A stretch of 12,585 nucleotides of DNA from Zygnema cylindricum (GCA_037447655.1 JBBHKE010001320.1:178146-190730); one strand, 5' to 3'. Positions 1-7,928 are shown, counted from the stretch's first letter. The notes: a model not told the origin generated them from the letters alone. Program-made: numbers and translations.

Positions 1-182
1 CTTAACATCTTTTTAGACAGTCACCTCTCTCTTTGAGAGTTTTGTATAAATTGGCATTTTTGCCACCTCATAACTTATCGGCTGGTTGGTTGTTTATCAG
101 TGTTTATTTTTGCTACGGACTCAGAGGAGCCCAAACTGCACAATAGTGTAGTCAGATTGTCAATTTGTCTACTTGGGCAGCA
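1..182 (+). mobile_element. Copia LTR1, 3' part only (cut by window edge)
   Basis: This is the last ~180 bp of a Ty1/copia long terminal repeat reading towards gag1. It is recognised because the minus-strand copy at 9171-9360 has the same order of blocks: a CTCTCTTTGAGAG stretch, a TATAAAT box, a TTATAAC/CATAAC TTATCG block and a final GCA. The end at 182 was set by aligning four LTR copies in the window; each ends in CA and is followed by a degenerate primer-binding-like sequence. The leader from here to the gag1 ATG is 64 nt, the same as behind LTRX. The rest of the LTR lies outside the window. The exact end is an inference. Confidence 0.65.
45..51 (+). promoter_or_regulatory. TATA box of copia LTR1
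   Basis: TATAAAT lies near the 3' end of the LTR, in sense orientation to gag1 and about 200 nt upstream of its ATG. The same heptamer is kept in LTRX on the minus strand (9301-9307). In LTR2 the matching site reads TATACAA (1479-1485) and in LTR3 it is changed further (GTACAAA). The LTR promoter role is inferred from position and conservation. Confidence 0.5.
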
Positions 183-183
183 G

Positions 184-198
184 TGGTTGTGGCTGAAA
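184..198 (+). other. Degenerate primer binding site candidate
   Basis: The sequence TGGTTGTGG starts one base after the inferred LTR1 end. Plant copia elements usually prime from initiator tRNA-Met, whose binding site begins TGGTATCAGAGC. The four copies here read TGGTTGTGG (184), TGGTTGCCA (minus, 9169-9161), TGGCAGTTA (1612) and GGGTATCAT (minus, 8314-8306). The last keeps the TATCA core. None is a full match, so this is a candidate supported mainly by position. Confidence 0.3.
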
Positions 199-246
199 GT
201 GGGTAAGCTAAAAACTAGATAGAGGCTTCTTAAATGGTGTAGTCGA

Positions 247-655
247 ATGGAGGACACAGACATGCAGGTTATGGGCCCACCCTTTAGGGTACCAATCTTC
301 AATGGATTTGGGTTCATCTATTGGGAAGCCATGATGACAAGGGCTTTGTGCAAAAAACGATACTGGGTATTGTCAGTGGACAAGTGAAACTTCCACCGCA
401 GGGAACTCCACCCGGATTTGGTGGAATAAGGTTTTCTGCAATAGCATCTGCTGATGTAGAGGAGGCAGATGACGGGGACAACAATGTGTCCAAAAATGGG
501 AAAGAGAAGAAGACACCTCTTACTCATATCCCTCCTATCACTGCAACACCCGTAGCGGCGGCTGTTAAAATCGCTGAGAACGATACCCAAACGTGGGAAG
601 ACATAAACATGGCTACCAAAAACTTCATTCTAAGACACCTCACTCAAGCTTTGGC
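247..655 (+). pseudogene. gag: Copia gag fragment (gag1), frameshifted and truncated
   Basis: This is the N-terminal part of a copia Gag, the nucleocapsid protein that packages the RNA. It starts MEDTDMQVMGPP and runs through VPIFNGFGFIYW, the usual N-terminal block in which a conserved Trp follows the IFNG segment. About 40 codons in, the frame is lost: compared with gag2 one base is missing near 365, so the starting frame reaches a stop at 385-387 while homology continues in another frame to about 650. That frame carries FILRHLTQAL, matching FILRHLTKGL of gag2. Homology stops where LTR2 begins, and the central domain and zinc knuckle are absent. The best reading is that the LTR2/gag2 element inserted here. 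It cannot make a working Gag. Confidence 0.8.
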
Positions 656-1608
656 AGTAGAAATTAATGGTTAATTTTTAGTATTTTCTAGGTCTAAAAC
701 GAAAGTCAGAAAAGAAGCCAAGGTAGTCTGCTTCTAACTCCTCTCTTCAGCTCCCACATATGTCGCAATCACTAAAAGTTAAAAGGGAAGCTAGAGCTAT
801 TGCTACCTATGCTGCTTTAGAGATAGAGAGACAGGTGGTAAATATTGGTAGATTTACCAAAATATACTTGACGGACCCAAGATTTGATCCTGGTACTTGC
901 CGTCTGGCAAGTCTGATATAGACGGTAGATTTATCCTGTAGACTAGGATCGATGCTGAGGTATATAGGATTTGACAGATATATAAACTGTAAAGCGTAAA
1001 CAAATTCATTTAACTGAAAATATAGACATCTCGGATGGATACAGGTTTGTAAAAGTACGGAGTACAATATGGTTCCGAAACGGATACCGCGCATTTTGTT
1101 TCAACAGCGAAACAAATATCACGCATCGAATTATGACGGCTACGATTAAAACCCGGTTTTGAACGGACGGCCGCGGAGGATGCCGAGATCGCGGAATATG
1201 ATTTTGGCAGTTTTTGATCACTGCCATATCGATTGACACGTGGCACGACCGCATTGGATTACGACATCTCCGGGGATTACGCGAACGAATCTAGATATGA
1301 CATGTGTCAACTGGTTGGCCATGTCGTACAATAGGTGTATAGAAAGTACACTGGCACTTGAACCTTTCTGTACGGCACAATATTTTGATTGCTGCTGTAC
1401 TGCAATAGATAGAGTTTTAGAGAGAGATAGGACTAAGGAAAATTTGGTAGATATGACCCTCTCTCTCACAGAGCCTCTATACAAAAGGTCAACTTTGACC
1501 CTCCATAACTTACTGCTCAGGGGAGCAAATTCAGAGATTCTTTTTGCTATCGACTTAAGTGAGTCTTGCCTTCACAAGGGTGGAAGGGGTTAGTGATTTT
1601 GTTAGCCA
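656..1608 (+). mobile_element. Copia LTR2 (5' LTR of the gag2 element)
   Basis: This LTR of about 953 bp was recognised by alignment to the minus-strand LTRX (10124-9171, 954 bp). Shared blocks in order are a GAAATTAAT start followed by TATTTTCTAGGT, a polypyrimidine CTCCTCTCT stretch, a GATTTGATCCTGG block, the TTTGTTTC...GAAACAAA hairpin, a GACACGTGG block, a TGTCGTACAA block and the terminal CCA. The expected 5' TG is mutated (AGTAGAAATT against TGTTGAAATT). LTR3 on the minus strand is its closest relative: both share GATATGACATGTGTC and CTGCTCAGGGGAGCAAAT. It lies directly against truncated gag1, so 651-655 (TTGGC) may be one copy of its target duplication; the partner copy is not visible. 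Short open frames within it are incidental. Confidence 0.75.
1091..1124. repeat. Conserved LTR hairpin (LTR2 copy)
   Basis: TTTGTTTC (1095-1102) and GAAACAAA (1109-1116) form an 8-bp stem around a 6-nt loop, extended imperfectly by GCA / TCACGC on the outside. The same hairpin occurs in LTRX (9663-9698, 9-bp core stem plus an outer GCGCA / ATGCGC) and LTR3 (8806-8827). Conservation of both stem sides in three diverged LTRs suggests a kept structure or a palindromic protein site. The role is unknown. Confidence 0.55.
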
Positions 1609-1690
1609 GGGTGGCAGTTAATTTTGTTGAAACACAAAGGGGTCAGGGTTATCTTAGAGGCTTCGTGTGAGCTGCTTACTTTGAGGACCA

Positions 1691-2671
1691 ATGGAGGTCT
1701 CAAAGTTGCAAGTTATGGGCCCACCCTCTAGGGTGCCCATCTTTAATGGAATTGGCTTCATATACTGGGAGAATATGATGAGAAGAGCTCTATGTGAGAA
1801 AAGGTTTTGGGGAATATTGAGTGGACAGGTGAGGCGTCCACCTAGTCTTGGCATCCCTCCAAGGTTTTGAGGAAGCTGATTCACCAGAGATGAAGATCCA
1901 TCTCCCATAGAGGAGACAAAAGAAAGGGAGGTGGTAAACTGAGGAAAAGAGAAAGAGACGATCACACGGATAGCAACCGGTTCCGCATTCATGATACCTA
2001 TTCCGAGGATCAAGGAGAATGATACTAATTCCTAGGACTACAACAAAATCGCGGCAAAGCACTTCATCCTCCGCCATCTTACTAAAGGGCTTTCATCTCC
2101 TCATTTGCAGGTAGAGAGGGCATTTGATCTTTGGGTGGCTCTCATAGAGATGTACCGAATTGGTAGGAAAACCAAAAGCAGTTGGATGATTAGAAAATTA
2201 ACGCATATGTATATAAGGGGGGGAAGATGTTGGATTTTTGTAATGAGCTCGCAACACTTTTTATAGAGCTAGAGAGTGCTCGACAGGTTGACACTGAAAA
2301 GATGAAAGTTAATTGCTTGCTCATGAAGTTACCAGATGAGTTCGAGAACATAGTCAACCGTGTGAAGGACTTGCCAGACCCAAGGTGGATATGGAATTCA
2401 GTGGTAGGGATGATTCTCGTTTGGGAGAACACAATTGAGATCCGAAGGGGAGGAAAAAGTGGGCAAGCCTTAGCTGTTGGGACTGATTGGAGGAACAACG
2501 ATTTTAAGAAACCGGTTGGAAATTATGGAGGGGTGGGGCAGAAAAATCAGATTGAGGAGTTTGGACCAAGGGCTCCTAAGGGTTTGTGTCAATTTTGTAA
2601 GAAGCCAGGGCACTATATGGTGGAGTGCACTTAGTTAACCGAACTTTGGTTAAAGGAGGGGCAGATCGGTG
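1691..2671 (+). pseudogene. gag: Copia gag (gag2), main part with zinc knuckle
   Basis: This is a copia Gag of the UBN2/retrotran_gag type, starting MEVSKLQVMGPP at the ATG that follows an 82-nt leader. Homology continues in the start frame to about 2220 but carries stops at 1868, 1877, 1940 and 2033. A shift in the G-run near 2213-2222 moves the frame, after which a clean stretch from 2227 encodes the central helical domain (LLMKLPDEFENIV) and the nucleic-acid-binding knuckle CQFCKKPGHYMVEC at 2587-2628. This is a perfect C-x2-C-x4-H-x4-C. TAG at 2632-2634 follows, yet homology continues in frame to GGT at 2668-2670, where a 5.25-kb element interrupts it. The remainder resumes at 7929. It is non-functional. 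Confidence 0.85.
2667..2671. repeat. Target-site duplication CGGTG, left copy
   Basis: CGGTG lies immediately before the TGTTG start of the central LTR element and is repeated exactly at 7924-7928 just after its CAACA end. Five bases is the usual duplication length for plant LTR retrotransposons. The gag2 frame is restored when the element and one copy are removed in reading. Confidence 0.9.
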
Positions 2672-2859
2672 TGTTGTTCTTTGGTCTAAAATAGAGCGCA
2701 GAAGCCACCCAAACTATCAAACAAAAAGCTAAGCAAAGTTAGGCCAATGAACTACCATATAGAAATGCATCCTCCAAACGACACACATGTATTCACAAGC
2801 ACAACAAATAACAATTAGGGTAAGATGAAAATCACAATTGACCATAAAGCAATGCGTAC

Positions 2860-2864
2860 ACAGA
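2860..2864. repeat. Target-site duplication ACAGA of the solo LTR, left copy
   Basis: ACAGA directly precedes the inner TGTTG start and is repeated at 4183-4187, after which outer LTR sequence resumes with CGCAACAAAATG. The 3' LTR carries ACAGACGCAACAAAATG uninterrupted at 6560-6576. Confidence 0.85.
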
Positions 2865-4182
2865 TGTTGTTTTTTGGTCTAAAATAGACCGCAGAAGCCA
2901 CCCAAACTATCATGCAAAAAGCTAAGCAAAGCTAGGCCAATGAACAATCATTTGAAATGCATCCTCCATATGCGTACACAGACGCAACAAACAACATTTA
3001 GGGTTTCATGGAATAATCAACATAAATAAACCCTATGACAACATCTAAGGTTTGATAAAATAATCGACATAAACAAACCCTAGGACAAATGCATAAACAA
3101 TGCATATCAAACATATATAAAATAGCATAAATAAATAATAACAAACAAATGCATCACACATAAACAAAAGTATAATATAAGTATAATCAAATAATCATTA
3201 TATCATTCAAAGTGCATGACCTAATCGGCAACCCTAAAAGTCTACATCTTCGGTCCCTACTTTTCATGCTAAGCATTGATGATTAATTCTTAACAAAGCT
3301 CATTCCTATATATACACTTGTGAGCTGTCAACGAATCACAAAGTGTCAAAATAACCAACGTAAATTACGTAACTGTCATTAAGTCATATTTAACCATAAT
3401 AGCCAATTACTAAGAAACACTAATCGTAAGCGTACACCTGAAAGTCAAGCAATCGTAAGCGTACACTTGTCTACAAGTACGACATCGTACACACACAAAT
3501 TAAACTATCGAAAACCCTAATTGATCACTTAAAATATAAACATCATAATCAACTCTAATTTATTAATACATATACGACAAGAAAATGTTTCTTCAAATAT
3601 TTACACCGACGCATCCATAAATCCGCGTCATAAGTGACAACTTGCTTAGTCACTTGTCGATAAGTCCACGTAGTGAACCGACATCGCATATGTACGGTCC
3701 ACTTATAACACGTCATCAAACAATACAATCCCTTGGAAATATCGGCGGACGTCGTACGCCCTCCACGTGTAGCTCGAACCACTGCCGAAATTAAACCGTA
3801 CTATCTAAATCCTGTTCGTATGAAACCACGTACTTCACCGTAAATCTCACGTGTCAAATACGACGCTCCGTACCGGCGGCGTCACATTTAATAAATGCGG
3901 TCTGTCGCATTATGTTTCGTATGTCCGACGTACTATTTCAAACCCTTCGAATATTTCAAATCAAATCGCGAAGCGATCCGCCGTCCATTTTTATTTCGCA
4001 TTCCGTATTTTTCGTACGCTTCTTCGCGTCACTTAATTTGTACTTTTACGTTACCTTAAAATAATCCGTACAATTACCCCCCAATCCACAAATCCATTTG
4101 AACCACCATATTACATCCGGTTACTAAGTATGCGAACACGCGAGCGCACGCATGTACGAAAATGAATCTTCCAAAAACAACT
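2865..4182. mobile_element. Solo LTR of a related family, nested in the 5' LTR
   Basis: A second TGTTGTTTTTTGGTC start appears 193 bp inside the outer LTR and is followed by a full-length, clearly diverged copy of the same LTR design. It ends CCAAAAACAACT at 4182, where CA is expected, so the last base is mutated. The flanks are ACAGA at 2860-2864 and 4183-4187. The outer 3' LTR has a single ACAGA at the matching place (6560-6564), an undisturbed reference site. No internal domain accompanies it, so it is a solo LTR, the usual product of recombination between two LTRs. It keeps CTATATATAC, the 19-bp repeat pair (3422-3440, 3451-3469) and AAACCCTAA (3512-3520). Confidence 0.85.
3302..3313 (+). 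promoter_or_regulatory. Putative TATA box, solo LTR
   Basis: CTATATATACACTTGTGAG occurs nearly unchanged in all three LTRs of this family (about 3305, 4390 and 6911), preceded each time by ACAAAGCTCATT. Conservation in copies that otherwise differ supports a core promoter. The start of transcription cannot be placed from sequence alone. Confidence 0.45.
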
Positions 4183-4206
4183 ACAGACGCAACAAAATGT
4201 ATACAC

Positions 4207-4370
4207 TAGTGTTGGGTATCAAGGACCGTTTGCCTATATTCGATATATATCGAATTTCATGTACCCGATAATCGATATATCGAATTTCAAACTATCGCGA
4301 TATATTGCCGATATATCGTCGATATATCGTATCGTCAATATATCGAAGCTAAAAAAAAAAAAAAAAAAAA
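4207..4370 (+). other. A-tailed CGATATATCG-rich insert replacing part of the 5' LTR
   Basis: At 4207 the 5' LTR departs from the 3' LTR and rejoins it at 4371 (CTCTTAACAAAGC). The 164-bp stretch holds repeated near-palindromes: CGATATATATCG at 4241-4252 and CGATATATCG at 4273-4282, 4309-4318 and 4320-4329. It ends in 20 A residues (4351-4370). The 3' LTR has 308 different bases here (6584-6891). The A tail suggests a retroposed fragment, but no matching target duplication is visible, so deletion with filler DNA is equally possible. I do not recognise the source. Confidence 0.6.
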
Positions 4371-4386
4371 CTCTTAACAAAGCTCA

Positions 4387-4398
4387 TTGCTATATATA
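4387..4398 (+). promoter_or_regulatory. Putative TATA box, 5' LTR of the LARD-like element
   Basis: The conserved CTATATATAC sits 20 nt downstream of the A-tailed insert, so that insert has replaced the natural upstream promoter sequence of this LTR. The 3' LTR copy at about 6908-6919 retains the original upstream sequence. Confidence 0.45.
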
Positions 4399-5540
4399 CA
4401 CTTGTGAGCTCTCAACAAATCACTAACTGTCAAAATATCCAACATAACTTCCACTAAAACATAATATCCTATTACGACAAAAATCCTAACTGGAAATTAC
4501 GTAACTATCATTATATCCTATTTAACCATGATAACCTACTATTAAAAATACCCTAATTGTAAGCGTACACCTGAAAGTCAAGCAATCGTAAGCGTAACTT
4601 GTCTACAAATACGACACACAAATTAAACTGTCGAAACCCTAATTGGCCATATAAACATCATAATCAACTCTAATTAATTAATACAAATAAGACAAACCAA
4701 TGTTGTTCCAAATATTTACAGGTACACAAAATCTTATGCCGAGTCATGGCGAATAAATCAACAGGACTTCGTGAATCCCGTCAAAGCATCCGAGACGTCC
4801 AAAAATAATTATCGTGTGATTGACGCGATTTCGCGTCCCCACTCTTTAAAAATAACGGCGACCTTTGTCCGCCGTCCGTAGCTCTTATTTGACACCCTTG
4901 ATGTTGCGCCACGTGGTCCCAAAGTCCACTTGATGAAACGACGTCAAACCATCCAAATTTCTCCGTACCGCAGTTTTGTTCCTTGTCATTAATGCGCATG
5001 CTGTCCCAAAAAGATTCTATGTACCGGCGGCGTCCTTTTCCATACATTCAACTTGTCGCATTATGTTCTTTACGTGCGACGTACCATTTCATCTTCGTCG
5101 ATTATCTCACGTCGGATCGCTTCGCGATCCGCTGCCTATTTACACTTAGGCAAACCGTACTTTTGCCCATATTTCTTCGCTTCACTTTCAAATCCAATAC
5201 CATAGGTTCCAATATAATTCATACATTTTCTTACCCACACATAAAAATAATCGAACATCCACATTATATTTTTTTAGTACTTACGCATTACAAATCACTT
5301 CGAGTACGCACGAAACTTACTTTTCCAAAACAACACTCTCCGAAAATTTAGTTTCTTGCATCAATGGAGCCACGTCACCATCTGTCACACTCCATAGATC
5401 TACGTCATCAGCTGTCACCACTGTCATCACCTATCACACGTCTCCTCTATTTGGATCCGCCAAATGCCTCCGACAAAATTTTCCCACTTGTTCCACCAAC
5501 GCTTTCGCTGCCTCCATATACCAACCAAATTTCATAATTC

Positions 5541-5543
<3 letters not shown>

Positions 5544-5587
<44 letters not shown>
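5544..5587. repeat. (AT)22 microsatellite
   Basis: An uninterrupted AT dinucleotide run of 44 nt lies in the internal region of the LARD-like element. It is probably length-variable between individuals. No function is evident. Confidence 0.95.
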
Positions 5588-5590
<3 letters not shown>

Positions 5591-5952
5591 TTTTTCTATT
5601 ACAACAAATTTTTTTTTGTTTTTTTCTCACCAATATCTATTCCGAATCTACTTCCCACAATTTTATCACAAATCAACTAAGAATTAAAACCAAAGGTATA
5701 CCCTAATAATATAACCCAACACACAATTTCTACCTCAACTATAACAAATCTAGATTTCAAGATTTTTTTTTTTTTTCCATTTAATAATGCAATCTCAAAA
5801 TTTCCCATTAAAAATACATAAATCAAAATCTATTTTCCCAAAAACAATTCTACCGAATAAACAAACTTCCACCAAAAATCTGACATTCCTCTAACTAACA
5901 CAACATTAAAAGAAAACTTTCAAAATTATTAAAATTCTCAAACCCCTCTTCC

Positions 5953-6152
5953 AACAATGATAGATCCACAAAATTCGGATCTTTCACCAAATGCCACAAT
6001 TCCACCTTTCAGATCTCTCTCCCCCAAATGTTGAAACTCCACCTTCCACATCTCTCCGCTAAATGTCAAATCTCCACCAAATGTCAAATCTCTATATTCC
6101 ACGTCTTTCCACCGAATGGTAAAACTCCACCCTCCGAATCTCTCCACCAAAA
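5953..6152. repeat. Degenerate ~35-bp tandem repeat
   Basis: CCAAATG-type units followed by AACTCCAC and CATCTCTCC blocks recur at about 5988, 6025, 6060, 6078 and 6113. Spacings are 37, 35, 18 and 35 bp, so a basic unit of about 35 bp with one half unit is likely. An imperfect earlier unit begins near 5953. The array is specific to the internal region and absent from the LTRs. Confidence 0.65.
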
Positions 6153-6351
6153 ACAAATATAAATTTCCTTTCACATGAGGATAACATTTCTCAAAAGTTC
6201 ACCGTCACAAAGTTAACCCTTAGGGAGATGTGGTCAGCAACATACCAACACTAAGTTAAGGCCGATGATGCAAAAATCTAGCAAGGCAACATTAACCCGC
6301 TACAATGAGTGTGAAACAAACCTATCTCAACTTAACCTAACATATGATACA

Positions 6352-6371
6352 TGGGGTGTGGGCCCATAACT
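6352..6371 (+). other. Possible polypurine tract before the 3' LTR
   Basis: A G-rich stretch (GGGGTGTGGG) ends about 10 nt before the TGTTG start of the 3' LTR, where second-strand priming normally occurs. It contains T residues and is followed by CCCATAACT, so it is a poor match. It is the only hint that the element's sense strand is +. Confidence 0.3.
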
Positions 6372-7923
6372 TGTTGTTCTTTGGTCTAAAATAGACCGCA
6401 TAAGCCACCCAAACTATCAAACAAAAAGCTAAGCAAAGTTAGGCCAATGAACTACCATATTGAAATGCATCCTCCAAATGACACACATGCATTCAAAAAC
6501 GCAACAAACAACAATTAGGGTAAGATGAAAATCACAACAGACCTTAAAGCAATGCGTACACAGACGCAACAAAATGCATACACAGATGCATTAACAATCC
6601 GTACATAGACGGAACAGCATGCGTACACAAACGCATGATTAACATCTAGGGTTACATGAAAATCACAAGAAACCCTAAGACAAATGCATAAATAATGCAT
6701 AAACAAAAAAGTATATAAATTACATATATGAATAATAATAAAAGAATGCATCACACATACACAAAAGCATAATCAGATAATAAATGTATAATAAAAGTAT
6801 AATTAATATATCACTCAAAGTGCATGACCTAATCGACAACCCTAAAATACTACATCTTTGGTCCCTACTTATTTAACAAACATTAATAATACTCTTAACA
6901 AAGCTCATTGCTATATATACACTTGTGAGTCGTCAACAAATCACTAACTGTCAAAATATCCAACATAACTTCCACTAAAGCATAATATCATATTATGACA
7001 AAAATCCTAACTGGAAATTACGTAACTATCATTATATCCTATTTAACCATGATAACCTACTATTAAGAATACCTTAATCGTAAGCGTACACCTGAAAGTC
7101 AAGCAATCGTAAGCGTACACTTGTCTGCAAATACGACACACAAATTAAACGGTAGAAACCCTAATTGGCCATATAAACATCATAATCAACCCTAATTAAT
7201 TAATACAAATAAGACAAACCAATGTTGTTCCAAATATTTACAGGTACACAAAATCTTATGCTGAGTCGTGGCGAATAAATCAACCGGACTTCGCGAATCT
7301 CATCAAAGCATCCGGGACGTCCAAAAATTATTATCGTGTGATTAACGCGATTCGCGTCCCTACTCTTTAAAAATAACGGCGGCCTTTGTCCGCCGTCCGT
7401 AGCTCTTATTTGGCACCCTCGATGTTGCACCACGTGGTCCCAAAGTCCACTTGATGAAACGACGTCAAACCATCCAAATTTGTCCGTACCGCAATTTTGT
7501 TCCTCGTCATAAATGCGCCTGCCAAAAATAGTACACCTGTCCCAAAAAGATTCTATGTACCGGCGGCGTCCTTTTCCATACATCCCACCTGTCGCATTAT
7601 GTTCTTTACGTGCGACGTACCATTTATCTTCGTCGATTATCACACGTCGGATCACTTCGCGATCCGCCGTCATTTCCACATACGCAAACTGTACTTTTGC
7701 CCATATTTCTTCGCTTCACTTTGAAATCCAATACCATACGTTCCAATATAATTCATACATTTTCTCCCCCACACATAAAAATAATCGAACATCCACATTA
7801 GATTTTTTTAGTACTTACGCATTACAAATCGCGTCGAGTACGCACGAATTGTCGCGTATGCACGAAACTTCGCGTACGCACGAAACTTCGCGTACGCATG
7901 AAACTTACTTTTCCAAAACAACA
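6372..7923. repeat. 3' LTR of the LARD-like element (complete)
   Basis: This 1552-bp LTR runs from TGTTGTTCTTTGG to CCAAAACAACA and is the best representative of the family in the window. It shows the unbroken site (6560-6564) where the 5' LTR received the solo LTR. Features in order are AACCCTA-type motifs, CTATATATAC near 6910, paired 19-bp repeats (7076-7094, 7105-7123), AAACCCTAA (7156-7164), a CpG-rich block with a hairpin (7649-7665) and four tandem 18-bp units near the end. A long open frame on the minus strand (7200-7679) is not conserved in frame in the sister LTRs, so I do not treat it as a gene. Confidence 0.88.
7834..7905. repeat. 18-bp tandem repeat, four copies, in the 3' LTR
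   Basis: Units of the type TCGCGTACGCACGAAACT lie at 7834-7851, 7852-7869, 7870-7887 and 7888-7905; the last three differ from one another by one or two bases. The 5' LTR has one unit at about 5300-5318. The array therefore expanded in this LTR, or contracted in the other, after integration. It ends 18 bp before the LTR terminus. Confidence 0.85.
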
Positions 7924-7928
7924 CGGTG
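7924..7928. repeat. Target-site duplication CGGTG, right copy
   Basis: This is the second copy of CGGTG, immediately after CAACA at the end of the 3' LTR. Gag2 homology resumes in frame with GGA at 7928-7930. Confidence 0.9.

Larger units (their letters stand above)
2672..5335. repeat. 5' LTR of the LARD-like element (interrupted)
   Basis: LTR sequence occupies 2672-2864 and 4188-5335. Between them sit a solo LTR (2865-4182) and the second copy of its target duplication (4183-4187). A further segment, 4207-4370, replaces 308 bp present in the 3' LTR (6584-6891). The end at 5335 (CAACA) matches the 3' LTR end at 7923. Conserved features shared with the other copies are a TATA-like CTATATATAC, a pair of 19-bp direct repeats (4555-4573 and 4584-4600, the second with a 2-nt deletion), AAACCCTAA at 4634-4642, and a CpG-rich 3' half. 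Without insertions it would be about 1.5 kb. Confidence 0.85.
5336..6371. other. Non-coding internal region of the LARD-like element
   Basis: These 1036 bp lie between the two LTRs. They are AT-rich and hold no recognisable protein domain. The start (CTCTCCGAAAA) lacks the TGG expected of a tRNA primer site, so the primer is unknown or the site has decayed. Contents in order are CATCTGTCAC-like short repeats (about 5368-5440), an (AT)22 microsatellite, T-rich stretches, a ~35-bp degenerate tandem repeat, about 150 bp of plain sequence and a G-rich tract just before the 3' LTR. An open frame at 5938-6174 on the minus strand is only the repeat array read through. Confidence 0.7.
2672..7923. mobile_element. 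Non-coding LTR retrotransposon (LARD-like) inserted in gag2
   Basis: This 5252-bp element starts TGTTG and ends CAACA, flanked by CGGTG on both sides. It consists of a 5' LTR (2672-5335, enlarged by a nested solo LTR), an internal region (5336-6371) and a 3' LTR (6372-7923). Hand alignment of 4371-4800 with 6892-7321 gives about 20 substitutions and one 2-nt indel in ~430 positions, close to 5 percent, so the two LTRs derive from one integration. No Gag, protease, integrase or reverse transcriptase can be read inside, so movement would have needed proteins from another element. Transcription is probably on the + strand, judging by a G-rich tract before the 3' LTR, but this is weak. Confidence 0.85.

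Noticed and set aside
875-897. GATTTGATCCTGG block as a tRNA-type B box of a SINE
   Set aside because: No matching A box at the right distance, no A tail, and the block lies within a full-length LTR alignment.
2633-2653. TTAACC...GGTTAA inverted repeat as a small transposon end or terminator
   Set aside because: It lies within gag2 coding homology just after the zinc knuckle and is explained by codon content; arms are only 6 bp.
3422-3469. Spaced 19-bp repeats and the 18-bp tandem units as a CRISPR-like array
   Set aside because: Only two copies or directly adjacent copies, no unique spacers, and the context is a plant LTR.
5938-6174. 79-codon minus-strand open frame
   Set aside because: It is the ~35-bp degenerate tandem repeat read through; the amino acid pattern simply mirrors the repeat units.
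7200-7679. 159-codon open frame on the minus strand inside the 3' LTR, with a similar one at 4781-5047 in the 5' LTR
   Set aside because: A single-base indel (CGATTTCGCG against CGATTCGCG) shifts the frame between the two LTRs, and the solo LTR reads a different frame across the conserved AAATATTTACA region. Similarity is at DNA level, not protein level, and no domain is recognised.
2671-7924. Central element as a DNA transposon with short inverted ends GTGTTGTT/AACAACAC and a 3-bp GGT duplication
   Set aside because: The 5-bp CGGTG duplication with TG...CA ends fits better, and two long direct repeats at either end show that they are LTRs.
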